Program-made: the position numbers and the translations under genes
Origin: Clostridiales bacterium
Lineage (GTDB): Bacteria; Bacillota; Clostridia; Saccharofermentanales; Saccharofermentanaceae
Direction of reading: 5' to 3'
Length of the DNA stretch: 40,418 nucleotides
Assembly: GCA_017617935.1 (NCBI GenBank)
Contig: JAFZVF010000056.1
Location: 1 to 40,418, forward strand
The notes under the pieces: model-generated
Seen by the model: the letters and a program-made list of their open reading frames with translations, nothing else
What the model was told of the DNA's origin: nothing
Database searches by the model: none
Part shown: piece after piece, positions 6,812-13,969 of the stretch
Layout: each line of letters opens with the position of its first letter
Numbering within the stretch: the first letter of the stretch is position 1

Positions 6812-8266
6812 ATGTTGGATTCCAAAAGCTTTAAGTTGAATGACATCCCTGGCGGCGCCAGGATATATTTTATTGGAATAGGCGGCATCTCCATGAGCGG
6901 ACTTGCAAGGCTTGCAAAGCATGCAGGCTTTGCCGTCGGAGGTTCAGACATGCATCCGTCCGAGAGGACGAAGTGCCTCGAAGGTCAGGGAATAAAGATA
7001 TATGACTCGCAGATTGCCGCCAATGTTGACGACTTTAAGCCTGACTTCCTGGTCAAGACGGCAGCCATCCTTCCCGAAAACCAGGAAGTCGAAAGGGCGA
7101 ACGAACTTGGCCTTCAGATCTTTGACAGGGCTGAATTCCTCGGGGCTTTTACAAGGACTTACAAGAACGTGATCAACGTTTCCGGTACGCATGGAAAGAC
7201 GACCACGACTTCCATGATCTCCCTCATGATGCTGAACGCGGGACTTGACCCGACGGTCCATCTCGGTGCCGAACTGGAAGTGTTTGACGGCACCGTCAGG
7301 GCGGGATCTGACAGCCTTCTCGTATCGGAGGCCTGCGAATTCAAGGAGTCCTTCCTGAATTTCTCGTCAACGACCGCTGTCATTACCAACATCGATCACG
7401 ATCACGTTGACTGCTATCCGACGATAGAGGACGTCATCGACGTCTTCGCGAAGTTCATAAGGCTTATCGACGACAACGGCTACCTGGTCGTGTCAGGACA
7501 TGACAAAAACATCGTCAAGGCCGTTGCCGAAGCAAAAGAGTATTTTGCAGCTGCAGGGAGGAAGTTTCCTCAGGTCGTTGCGACGGCGACGGATGATGAG
7601 ATCTGCGAGGTTACTGGTGCAAAGGCCGACTTCGTTGCCGAGAACGTTGCGTTCAACAACGGACTCCCCGAGTTTGACATAGTGGCAAACGGCACCGAAA
7701 GGGTAAGGGTCGCATTGAAGATTCCGGGAAGCCACAACATAGCCAACGCACTTAACGCCGCTGCCGCCGCCTGTCTGAACGGTGCCCCGCTTGAGTCCGT
7801 CAAGGAAGCGCTTGACGGTTTTGAAGGCGCGGACGGCAGATATACGGTCAAGGGCAAGTACAGGGGGTGCGACGTCGTGGTTGACTATGCGCACCATCCG
7901 ACCGCGGCAAGGGCGACCATCGAGGCTGCGTCAAACATGCCTCACAACAACATCCTCGTTGTTTTCCAGCCACTGACCTTTAACAGGACGAAACTCCTTT
8001 TTGAGGATTACGTAACGAGCCTTTTGCCTTGCAGAAAGGTCCTTTTCGCCGAGATATTCACCGACCGTGAGACCGATACTCTTGGGATATCCAGCAAGGA
8101 CGTCTGCGATGAGATCAACAAGCGCGGCGGTGATGCCGAGTTTTATGAAAACAGGGAAGACCTGAAGAACAGGATCGATGAACTTATCGAGCCCGGTGAC
8201 GTTATTCTCATCCTCGGACCTGAAGACATAAGGACCTTGGGCGACACTTTGTGCCCAAAGGAATAA
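6812..8266 (+). CDS. murC: UDP-N-acetylmuramate–L-alanine ligase
   Basis: MurC joins L-alanine to UDP-N-acetylmuramate with ATP, the first step of the peptidoglycan stem peptide, in the cytoplasm. The protein has 484 residues, slightly longer than average. The N-terminal UDP-binding domain starts with GARIYFIGIGGISMSGLA, the ATP-binding loop GTHGKTTTT is at residues 125–133, the middle domain has the EACEFKESF and NIDHDHVDCY motifs, and the C-terminal domain has the VVDYAHHPTA motif. GGGAAGTG lies 8 bases before the ATG. The next gene starts 8 bases after its stop, so the two are probably co-transcribed. Confidence 0.96.
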   Translation: MLDSKSFKLNDIPGGARIYFIGIGGISMSGLARLAKHAGFAVGGSDMHPSERTKCLEGQGIKIYDSQIAANVDDFKPDFLVKTAAILPENQEVERANELGLQIFDRAEFLGAFTRTYKNVINVSGTHGKTTTTSMISLMMLNAGLDPTVHLGAELEVFDGTVRAGSDSLLVSEACEFKESFLNFSSTTAVITNIDHDHVDCYPTIEDVIDVFAKFIRLIDDNGYLVVSGHDKNIVKAVAEAKEYFAAAGRKFPQVVATATDDEICEVTGAKADFVAENVAFNNGLPEFDIVANGTERVRVALKIPGSHNIANALNAAAAACLNGAPLESVKEALDGFEGADGRYTVKGKYRGCDVVVDYAHHPTAARATIEAASNMPHNNILVVFQPLTFNRTKLLFEDYVTSLLPCRKVLFAEIFTDRETDTLGISSKDVCDEINKRGGDAEFYENREDLKNRIDELIEPGDVILILGPEDIRTLGDTLCPKE

Positions 8267-8273
8267 AGCCTGC

Positions 8274-9821
8274 ATGAATGGAAAGACGACGCCGCCCCCA
8301 AAAGCGTTGAACGGGCGTGCTACGGAGCATAACCGTCCCGTAAGGGCCATTAAGGTTTCTCCGAAGGCGTGGCTTGCCGCCTTGCTGTCGTTTGTTTTAA
8401 GCCTTTCTTTGATCGGGCTTTTCTTCCTGTCGTTTTCCGGTACGGGCGACAACGATCGGATCGTCTTGTTCTATTGCGAGGAACGGTTTTTCCCGTATGC
8501 ATCGATGAGGAACAGCCTTGCGGCCGCCGGCTTTGACTTGGCCGTGGTCGGTTTGTCTGACGGTTCTTCCGGAAAGGATGCCTATAAGATTCCTGAAGAG
8601 TATAAGAGCAGACAGGCCGTAATCGTTTCATTCGGTAAAGACGCTTTCAAGGTCATGGATGAGACTATTAAGGCAAACGAAGGAAACGTATCGGGCTACT
8701 GCCTGGTAAATCCCGTTTATCCAGGGAATGCCGCTCTGGAAGGCTATGGACGCAACAATCCCAAGAAGCCCGTTGCGATCTTCAGCTATACAGGTGAAAC
8801 GGAAAACAAGGACCAGACTGGAGGAGCTTCTTTGCTTTATGAGAAGTTCTCTGGAGCCGATACCGTTTACGGCGTTCCGGCAGTCAGCGGAACCCTGGTT
8901 AAGAACAAGGTCTACATTACTCCTGACCAGAGCAGGTATCTTTCCTTGTCGCCCCTAAAGATCGGGTCGCACGTGGTCCGTTATTCCCCTCTTTTTGAAA
9001 ACGAGCTTGCAAGATACCTGGGAATCACTTACGGCAACGGAGTCTCTTCCTTCAGGATAAAGGCCTGGTTTGCTTTGACGAATTTCGCGGCATTGGCCTC
9101 GCTCTCGCTTTTGGCGCTGTTCATATTCATCATTCCAGTGAGGCTCCCCGATAAGAGGAACAGGGAACTCAAGGGTGTTGGAGGCATAATCTTTTTCGGC
9201 CTTGCCGCCTGGATAGCGATTACGGTAACGGTAATGTCCTTCATTCCGCCCGTATCCGGATATGCGAGATACGTCGTGGCGTTGACGCCTGCGGCGTTGA
9301 CGGCGCTCTTGGCGCTGGTGAGACTGCCGTTCCTGCTTTCAAAGAAAGTTGCCTACAAGCGCGGCAAGCTTGTGGCAGGATCAGTTTCCATCCCGATGGC
9401 GACGGCCGTCTGCGAGGTCTTGCTCGTATTGGGCGTGGCCCTTGTCTATACTGATGTTTCAGGCATAGAACAGGGCCTCGTAAAGTTTGCTGCAGCGTTC
9501 GTCGTTTTCATAGTTTCATGCCTTTCGGCATTTGTTCTTGCAAGGGCGGATGGGAAGTCCAGGTTCGCGGGCGAAGGCCCTGCGGAATATTTCGGCAGTC
9601 CCATGTATTTCATTGAGACCATCATCCCGGCTTTGGCTTTGCTTGTTATCTCGATAATGCGTGAAAACGGCACGAATACGTGTTATGCTGCTATGGCGCT
9701 TGCCTGCGGCGTCATCCCTTTTGTTGCCGCGGTAACGGTAAAGAGGTTCTCGGACTTTTTCGAGGCAACCGGATTCGTCTACGGAACTTTGATGGCAATT
9801 CTTGTCTTTATCGCGCTTTAA
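8274..9821 (+). CDS. Large membrane protein of unknown function
   Basis: I do not recognise this 515-residue protein. After a short basic cytoplasmic tail there is one membrane segment (about 32–56), then an alternating strand/helix domain of about 200 residues (about 60–260) that should lie outside the cell, then about eight further membrane segments to the C-terminus. The outer domain has the rhythm of an alpha/beta fold (DRIVLFYCEE, FDLAVVGL, AVIVSFGKD, KPVAIFSYTGE) and could be a degenerate hydrolase, but no GxSxG nucleophile elbow is present. The start has AAGGA about 10 bases upstream. Position 8 bases after murC suggests an envelope role; this is inference. A terminator overlaps its stop codon. 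Confidence 0.8.
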   Translation: MNGKTTPPPKALNGRATEHNRPVRAIKVSPKAWLAALLSFVLSLSLIGLFFLSFSGTGDNDRIVLFYCEERFFPYASMRNSLAAAGFDLAVVGLSDGSSGKDAYKIPEEYKSRQAVIVSFGKDAFKVMDETIKANEGNVSGYCLVNPVYPGNAALEGYGRNNPKKPVAIFSYTGETENKDQTGGASLLYEKFSGADTVYGVPAVSGTLVKNKVYITPDQSRYLSLSPLKIGSHVVRYSPLFENELARYLGITYGNGVSSFRIKAWFALTNFAALASLSLLALFIFIIPVRLPDKRNRELKGVGGIIFFGLAAWIAITVTVMSFIPPVSGYARYVVALTPAALTALLALVRLPFLLSKKVAYKRGKLVAGSVSIPMATAVCEVLLVLGVALVYTDVSGIEQGLVKFAAAFVVFIVSCLSAFVLARADGKSRFAGEGPAEYFGSPMYFIETIIPALALLVISIMRENGTNTCYAAMALACGVIPFVAAVTVKRFSDFFEATGFVYGTLMAILVFIAL

Positions 9822-9834
9822 CGCGAGATTTTTA
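9811..9834 (+). terminator. Terminator overlapping the stop codon of the upstream gene
   Basis: TCGCG (9811–9815) pairs with CGCGA (9822–9826), loop CTTTAA containing the stop codon, followed by TTTTT at 9829–9833. The stem is short. The T-run ends directly at the rplU -35 box. Confidence 0.55.
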
Positions 9835-9864
9835 TTGACTTTCAGGCTATCCCAGTGGTATTAT
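9835..9864 (+). promoter_or_regulatory. Sigma-A promoter of the rplU operon
   Basis: TTGACT at 9835–9840 and TATTAT at 9859–9864 are 18 bases apart, with a second possible -10 (TATACT) at 9862–9867. Confidence 0.7.
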
Positions 9865-9869
9865 ACTCG

Positions 9870-9975
9870 GGCGACCGCATGCGACGGGCTCTCTAAACAC
9901 GCTTAGATTTCGGCGAAAGCCAATGAATTCGGGCGTTGCCTCGGGTGAAGCAGCGAGACTGGAAGAACAGGAGGA
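9870..9975 (+). ncRNA. Structured leader of rplU, likely L21 leader RNA
   Basis: The transcript before rplU has about 105 untranslated bases. It contains a GGC-GAAA-GCC tetraloop hairpin (9912–9921), a CCG…CGG hairpin near 9876–9888 and CTCG…CGAG pairing near 9943–9960. Firmicutes rplU operons carry the L21 leader, thought to let the ribosomal protein regulate its own synthesis. Position fits that family. I judged it by position and local pairing only; a covariance model search (Rfam L21_leader) would decide. Confidence 0.55.
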
Positions 9976-9981
9976 ACGTAT

Positions 9982-10284
9982 ATGTACGCAGTAATTAAGA
10001 CAGGCGGCAAGCAGTACAAGGTTTCTGTTGACGATGAGATCTTCGTCGAGAAGCTTGAAGGTGAGGCTGGCAGCCAGGTTACTTTCGAGGAAGTACTTGC
10101 AGTTGCTGATGACAACGGTATCGTAGCTGGTGACGTTAAGGCTACAGTAACCGGTGAGATCGTAAAGCAGGGCAAGAACAAGAAGGTTATCGTCTCTAAG
10201 TACAAGGCTAAGAAGGGCTATCGCAGGAAGAATGGCCACAGACAGCCTTACACACGTGTACTTATCAAGGCTATCAACGCGTAA
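9982..10284 (+). CDS. rplU: 50S ribosomal protein L21
   Basis: L21 is a large-subunit protein that binds 23S rRNA. The 100 residues match the family from [14 protein letters not shown] to the basic [15 protein letters not shown] tail. The ATG has AGGAGG upstream at good distance. It is the first gene of the rplU–prp–rpmA operon, preceded by a promoter and a structured leader. Confidence 0.98.
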   Translation: MYAVIKTGGKQYKVSVDDEIFVEKLEGEAGSQVTFEEVLAVADDNGIVAGDVKATVTGEIVKQGKNKKVIVSKYKAKKGYRRKNGHRQPYTRVLIKAINA

Positions 10285-10290
10285 TCATTT

Positions 10291-10662
10291 ATGATTTCCG
10301 TTATCGTCAACAGGGAAGGCAGCCTTATCCGTGCGATCTACGCAAACGGACACGCGGGATATGCCAAACCCGGACAGGACATCATCTGCAGCGCAGTTTC
10401 GACTTTGCTATTTACTGCAGCAAGTGCTTTGGAAGACATTTGCGGTTACGACGGCGAAAAGTTTTTCAGGATCAGCAATGAGGGCACTGAAGACGTCAAC
10501 TTAAGGATAACGGTTCCCGATCAGGGAGACGGTGAGACCAGGGACAGGGCTCAGGTGATTATGAGAACCTGCGAATTGGGGCTTATCGGGATAGCAAGAG
10601 ATTATAACGATAGTAAGAACAGGTACGTAGAGATTATTCATTCGAGAACACCGGAGGTGTAA
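10291..10662 (+). CDS. prp: Ribosomal-processing cysteine protease Prp
   Basis: Prp (formerly DUF464/YsxB) removes the N-terminal extension of ribosomal protein L27 in Firmicutes and related bacteria. The 123 residues contain the catalytic pair in GHAGYAKPGQDIICSAVS: His21 and Cys33. It lies 6 bases after rplU and 3 bases before rpmA, whose product carries the matching cleavage site, so enzyme and substrate are co-expressed. In Staphylococcus this processing is essential; whether it is here is inference. Confidence 0.95.
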   Translation: MISVIVNREGSLIRAIYANGHAGYAKPGQDIICSAVSTLLFTAASALEDICGYDGEKFFRISNEGTEDVNLRITVPDQGDGETRDRAQVIMRTCELGLIGIARDYNDSKNRYVEIIHSRTPEV

Positions 10663-10665
10663 TTT

Positions 10666-10947
10666 ATGATTAAGTTTAATTTACAGCTCTTCGCTCATAA
10701 GAAGGGAATGGGTTCCACCAAGAACGGCCGTGAGTCCCAGTCCAAGAGATTAGGTGCGAAGAAAGGCGACGGACAGACCGTTTTAGCTGGTAATATTCTT
10801 GTCAGACAGCGCGGAACAAAGATCCATCCCGGCACAAACGTCGGCATCGGTTCTGACGACACCCTTTTCGCTCTTATCGACGGCACCGTCAAGTATGAGC
10901 GCATGGGCAAGGACAAGAAGCAGGTAAGCGTTTATCCCGTAGCTTAA
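10666..10947 (+). CDS. rpmA: 50S ribosomal protein L27 with cleavable N-terminus
   Basis: L27 reaches into the peptidyl transferase centre with its N-terminal tail. The 93-residue product starts [16 protein letters not shown], where the first part (up to LFA) is the extension removed by Prp in Firmicutes and [12 protein letters not shown] is the mature start. GGAGGTG lies upstream at suitable distance. It is translated 3 bases after prp. A hairpin terminator lies about 33 bases downstream, before obg. Confidence 0.98.
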   Translation: MIKFNLQLFAHKKGMGSTKNGRESQSKRLGAKKGDGQTVLAGNILVRQRGTKIHPGTNVGIGSDDTLFALIDGTVKYERMGKDKKQVSVYPVA

Positions 10948-10966
10948 TAGTAAGCTAAGGTTTTTT
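10941..10966 (+). terminator. Short hairpin with T-run after rpmA
   Basis: AGCTTA (10941–10946) pairs with TAAGCT (10951–10956) around an ATAG loop; six Ts follow at 10961 after a 4-base gap. It overlaps the rpmA stop codon. The gap and weak A-T stem make it a poor terminator by itself. Confidence 0.35.
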
Positions 10967-10980
10967 AAGCGGTTTACGAA

Positions 10981-11018
10981 GAGCAGTCTGTCATAATATG
11001 ACGGCTGCTCTCTTTTTT
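10981..11018 (+). terminator. Strong terminator hairpin directly before obg
   Basis: GAGCAGTC (10981–10988) pairs with GGCTGCTC (11003–11010), and inside it GTCAT pairs with ATGAC around an AAT loop with one bulged base. TCTTTTTT follows. It ends about 12 bases before the obg ATG and its T-run touches the obg ribosome binding site, so it either separates rpmA from obg or attenuates obg. Confidence 0.85.
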
Positions 11019-11030
11019 AAGGTATAAGAG

Positions 11031-12311
11031 ATGTTTATCGATCACGCGAAAATCTACGTCAAGGCGGGAGACGGCGGAGCTGGAGCCCTGAGCTTTCATA
11101 CCGAAAAGTACATTACCAACGGCGGACCGGACGGTGGCGACGGCGGAGACGGCGGCAACGTCGTATTTGTTGCTGCCAAGAATCTGACGAGCCTTCAGAA
11201 CTTCCGTTTCAAGCACAAGTTCATTGCCGAGAACGGAGTTAAGGGCGGCAACCGCAAGATGTACGGCAGATGCGGCGAGGACCTTGAGATAGGCGTTCCC
11301 GTCGGAACCGTGATAAAGAATGCGGATACGGGCGAGCTGATCGCGGACTTTACCGAAGACGGACAGAAGATCCTTGTCGCTCACGGCGGAAAAGGCGGAC
11401 TCGGAAACATGCACTATGCAAACTCGATCCGTCAGGCGCCCCAGTTCGCGACTCCCGGAACTCCGGGCGAGGAGCTGAACCTCTCGATCGAGCTCAAGCT
11501 TATCGCCGACTGCGGTCTCGTGGGTTTCCCCAACGCAGGCAAGTCAACGCTCCTTTCAGTGCTTACAAGGGCAAAGCCGAAGATCGCGGACTACCCGTTT
11601 ACGACGCTTGAGCCCGTTCTCGGAGTCGTGGCGGTTGACGATTTCTCATACGTCATTGCCGACATTCCGGGAATCATTGAAGACGCTCATGAGGGCGCCG
11701 GACTGGGCCATGACTTCTTAAGGCACATCGAGCGTACGAGGCTCCTGGTCCACGTTGTTGACGTTTCCGAGAGCGAAGGCAGAGATGCGGTCGAAGATTT
11801 CAACGCGATCAACACCGAACTCAGGGAGTTCAATTCCGAACTGGCTTCAAGGCCTCAGATCGTTGTCGCAAACAAGTGCGACGCGGCAGATCCCGAAGTC
11901 GTCGAAAAGTTCGTTAAAGCCGTGAAGAAAATGGGATACGAGGACGTTTTCGTAATTTCCGCGGCAGGACGAATCGGGCTTAAGGAGCTCTCCGACAAGA
12001 TCACCGAGATGGTCTCCAAGCTTCCTCCGACCGTACTTCATGAGACGGTCAATACCGAGGAGAAGACTTATAAGTTTGAAGACGACAAGAAGAAGTTTGA
12101 CATAGTGATCGACGCGGAAGGCGTCTACGTCGTCACGGGAGCGTGGATCAAGAAGATCTTCAACTCCACGAACTTTGAGGACACGGAGTCCACAAATTTC
12201 TTCCAGAGGACCCTCGAGGCCGCGGGAGTGTTCGAAGACCTGCGCAAAGCGGGCTGTAAGGAAGGGGATACGGTCAGGATCGAGGATCTCGAATTCGATT
12301 ATTACGACTGA
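11031..12311 (+). CDS. obg: GTPase Obg (CgtA)
   Basis: Obg is an essential GTPase linked to 50S assembly and stress signalling. The 426 residues show the glycine-rich Obg fold (AGDGGAGALSFHTEK, GGDGGDGGNVVF), the G domain with the P-loop GFPNAGKST at residues 165–173, ADIPGIIEDAHEGAGLG as switch/G3 region, NKCD as G4, and a C-terminal OCT domain typical of Gram-positive Obg. AAGG at 11019–11022 is the only ribosome binding site and lies in the tail of a terminator. No separate promoter is visible between that hairpin and the gene, so it depends on read-through. Confidence 0.97.
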   Translation: MFIDHAKIYVKAGDGGAGALSFHTEKYITNGGPDGGDGGDGGNVVFVAAKNLTSLQNFRFKHKFIAENGVKGGNRKMYGRCGEDLEIGVPVGTVIKNADTGELIADFTEDGQKILVAHGGKGGLGNMHYANSIRQAPQFATPGTPGEELNLSIELKLIADCGLVGFPNAGKSTLLSVLTRAKPKIADYPFTTLEPVLGVVAVDDFSYVIADIPGIIEDAHEGAGLGHDFLRHIERTRLLVHVVDVSESEGRDAVEDFNAINTELREFNSELASRPQIVVANKCDAADPEVVEKFVKAVKKMGYEDVFVISAAGRIGLKELSDKITEMVSKLPPTVLHETVNTEEKTYKFEDDKKKFDIVIDAEGVYVVTGAWIKKIFNSTNFEDTESTNFFQRTLEAAGVFEDLRKAGCKEGDTVRIEDLEFDYYD

Positions 12312-12361
12312 TTCTTTAGCGTGCTAATTTACAAATTGTTCATTTTTCCGTTAAGTTCACG

Positions 12362-12394
12362 CCTTGATGTTTCTGTACTATCTAGTCATCAAGG
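12362..12394 (+). repeat. Inverted repeat in the obg 3' region
   Basis: CCTTGATG (12362–12369) and CATCAAGG (12387–12394) are perfect arms around 17 bases. No T-run follows, so it is not a terminator by itself. It lies in the 3' untranslated part of the obg transcript, ahead of the terminator at 12431. Confidence 0.6.
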
Positions 12395-12430
12395 TAATCC
12401 TTAAAGAGGTTTTGAGTTTGTGTTTGGAGA

Positions 12431-12460
12431 GGACCGCGGCAGATACCGCGGTTCTTTTTT
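12431..12460 (+). terminator. Terminator of the rplU–obg operon
   Basis: ACCGCGG (12433–12439) pairs with CCGCGGT (12446–12452), loop CAGATA, followed by TCTTTTTT. Strong GC stem. Confidence 0.9.
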
Positions 12461-12461
12461 G

Positions 12462-12491
12462 TTGTAATATCCCTCTGGCATGTCGTAAAAT
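12462..12491 (+). promoter_or_regulatory. Promoter of the DUF212 gene
   Basis: TTGTAA at 12462–12467 and TAAAAT at 12486–12491 are 18 bases apart, starting just after the preceding terminator. Confidence 0.6.
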
Positions 12492-12518
12492 TAATATGCT
12501 TATTTATGGAGGGACGTC

Positions 12519-12980
12519 ATGGAGATTCTTCGTCAGATAATCAACAACAAGATCCTTTGGGTCGGAGTCCTGTCGTGGTTCATAGCACAGATATTCAAGA
12601 CGATAAACAACGTGATAATCACGGGCAAATTCAGCATCGAAAGGCTTTGGGGAGACGGAGGCATGCCGAGCGGACATTCCGCGACGGTTTCTTCGGTGGC
12701 GCTTGCCACGGGACTTTATGAAGGCTTCTCGTCTCCGGTCTTTGCCGTGGCCTTCATCCTGGCCATAATCGTCATGCATGACGCGATGAACGTCAGGCTT
12801 CAGGCCGGCAAACAGGCCGCATTGCTTAACGTTCTGGCCGAGACTTTCGAGAAGTTCACGGGAACGGATCTGCCCAATGAAGAGAAATTGAAGGAGCTTC
12901 TCGGCCACACGCCCTTACAGGTGATCGCCGGATGCTTTTTGGGAATGATAGTCGCATCAGTCTGCTATATGATTTTCTGA
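12519..12980 (+). CDS. DUF212 / YuiD-like divergent PAP2 family membrane protein
   Basis: The 153-residue membrane protein belongs to the DUF212 family, distantly related to PAP2 phosphatases and vanadium haloperoxidases. Family motifs are GDGGMPSGHSA (residues 45–55) and GHTPLQVIAGCFLG (residues 129–142); the two His residues (H53, H130) resemble the phosphatase active site. Hydrophobic segments lie near 12–33, 70–88 and 132–153. Possible substrates would be lipid phosphates, but this is unproven for the family. GGAGGG lies 5 bases before the ATG. The sugar kinase gene starts 9 bases downstream, so they form a pair. Confidence 0.9.
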   Translation: MEILRQIINNKILWVGVLSWFIAQIFKTINNVIITGKFSIERLWGDGGMPSGHSATVSSVALATGLYEGFSSPVFAVAFILAIIVMHDAMNVRLQAGKQAALLNVLAETFEKFTGTDLPNEEKLKELLGHTPLQVIAGCFLGMIVASVCYMIF

Positions 12981-12989
12981 GGTAAATAT

Positions 12990-13907
12990 ATGATCTACAC
13001 GCTTACGCTTAACCCTGCAATCGACGTAACCTACACGTCCGACATCTTCATAAGAGGAGGCATCAACCGCGTCAAGACGGTAAGGCGAGACCCGGGCGGA
13101 AAGGGCATCAACGTTTCCAAGACTCTCAGGAATCTGGGCGAAGCCACTTGCGCCTGCTTCCTCTCGGGAGGTCCTGCGGGAAGGGAGCTTTATGACATGC
13201 TCATCGCTTCCGGGATCGAGTGCGCCTGCGCTGAGATCTCGACGGGAAACACGCGTTCCAACCTGAAGGTCGTGGATACGGAGGGCGTAACCACAGACAT
13301 CAACGAAGAAGGTCCAGCCTTTGACTTCCAGGCGTGTGCCGCCATCAGAAAGCACTTGCTTGAAATGGTGACGCCGCAGGACGTCGTGGTCATATCAGGA
13401 AAGATACCACCATCCGCGCCTACGGACATTTATAGAACGATAATCAGGGAGATAAGCCATAAGGGCGTCAGGGTCATCCTTGACGCATCGGGCGAGGCTC
13501 TCGCAAACGGAATGCGTTCGGTTCCGTTTGCCGTAAAGCCCAATGCCTTGGAGGCAGGGATCAACAATGACGTGGATTCCGCCGTCAAAGCCTGCAACAG
13601 ATTGCTTTCGGTCGGCACTTCGATCGCTTTGATTTCTTTGGGAGAGAAAGGCGCCGTCTATTGCGACAGGAACGGAAACAGGATGTTTGCCGAAGGCTTG
13701 AAGATAGACGCGCGATGCACCACGGGATGCGGAGACTCAATGACCGCGGGCCTTGCGTACGGCATCTCCATCAACCTCTCGCCTGAAGACACCTTGAGGA
13801 TCGCATGCGCGTGCGGAACCGCTGCGGCTCTTACGGACGGCACACAGGCTCCTTCAGCAGGTTCGGTCGCGGGTTTTGAGGACAAGATCAGGATAATCAG
13901 GCTGTAA
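12990..13907 (+). CDS. PfkB-family sugar-phosphate kinase, 1-phosphofructokinase type
   Basis: The 305-residue protein is a PfkB/ribokinase-fold kinase. The opening MIYTLTLNPAIDVTY and DPGGKGINVS (residues 34–43) are typical of 1-phosphofructokinase (FruK) and tagatose-6-phosphate kinase (LacC). The C-terminal catalytic motif reads TTGCGDS with the base Asp at residue 249; most relatives have GAGD, so Ala is replaced by Cys here. No fructose PTS or fruR gene is next to it, so the exact substrate (fructose-1-phosphate, tagatose-6-phosphate or fructose-6-phosphate) is left open. GAGG lies 8 bases before the ATG. It forms a pair with the DUF212 gene. Confidence 0.88.
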   Translation: MIYTLTLNPAIDVTYTSDIFIRGGINRVKTVRRDPGGKGINVSKTLRNLGEATCACFLSGGPAGRELYDMLIASGIECACAEISTGNTRSNLKVVDTEGVTTDINEEGPAFDFQACAAIRKHLLEMVTPQDVVVISGKIPPSAPTDIYRTIIREISHKGVRVILDASGEALANGMRSVPFAVKPNALEAGINNDVDSAVKACNRLLSVGTSIALISLGEKGAVYCDRNGNRMFAEGLKIDARCTTGCGDSMTAGLAYGISINLSPEDTLRIACACGTAAALTDGTQAPSAGSVAGFEDKIRIIRL

Positions 13908-13921
13908 ACCGCTCATTCTTG

Positions 13922-13950
13922 TTGTAACGTCCGAACGAACGTTCTAAAAT
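13922..13950 (+). promoter_or_regulatory. Promoter of uvrB
   Basis: TTGTAA at 13922–13927 and TAAAAT at 13945–13950 are exactly 17 bases apart. The spacer holds the LexA box. Confidence 0.75.
13932..13945 (+). promoter_or_regulatory. LexA (DinR) SOS box
   Basis: CGAACGAACGTTCT matches the Gram-positive SOS consensus CGAAC-N4-GTTCG in 9 of 10 fixed positions (GAAC-N4-GTTC is perfect). It lies between the -35 and -10 boxes of uvrB, where bound LexA would block RNA polymerase. Confidence 0.85.
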
Positions 13951-13969
13951 GACTCTATAAGGAGTTCAT

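Noticed and set aside
12367..12539. Small plus-strand frame starting at an ATG inside the inverted repeat after obg
   Set aside because: No ribosome binding site, passes through a terminator and overlaps the start of the DUF212 gene in another phase.
13923..13950. TGTAAC at the uvrB promoter as an ECF site
   Set aside because: The sequence fits a sigma-A promoter with a LexA box, and no CGTC lies at the right distance.
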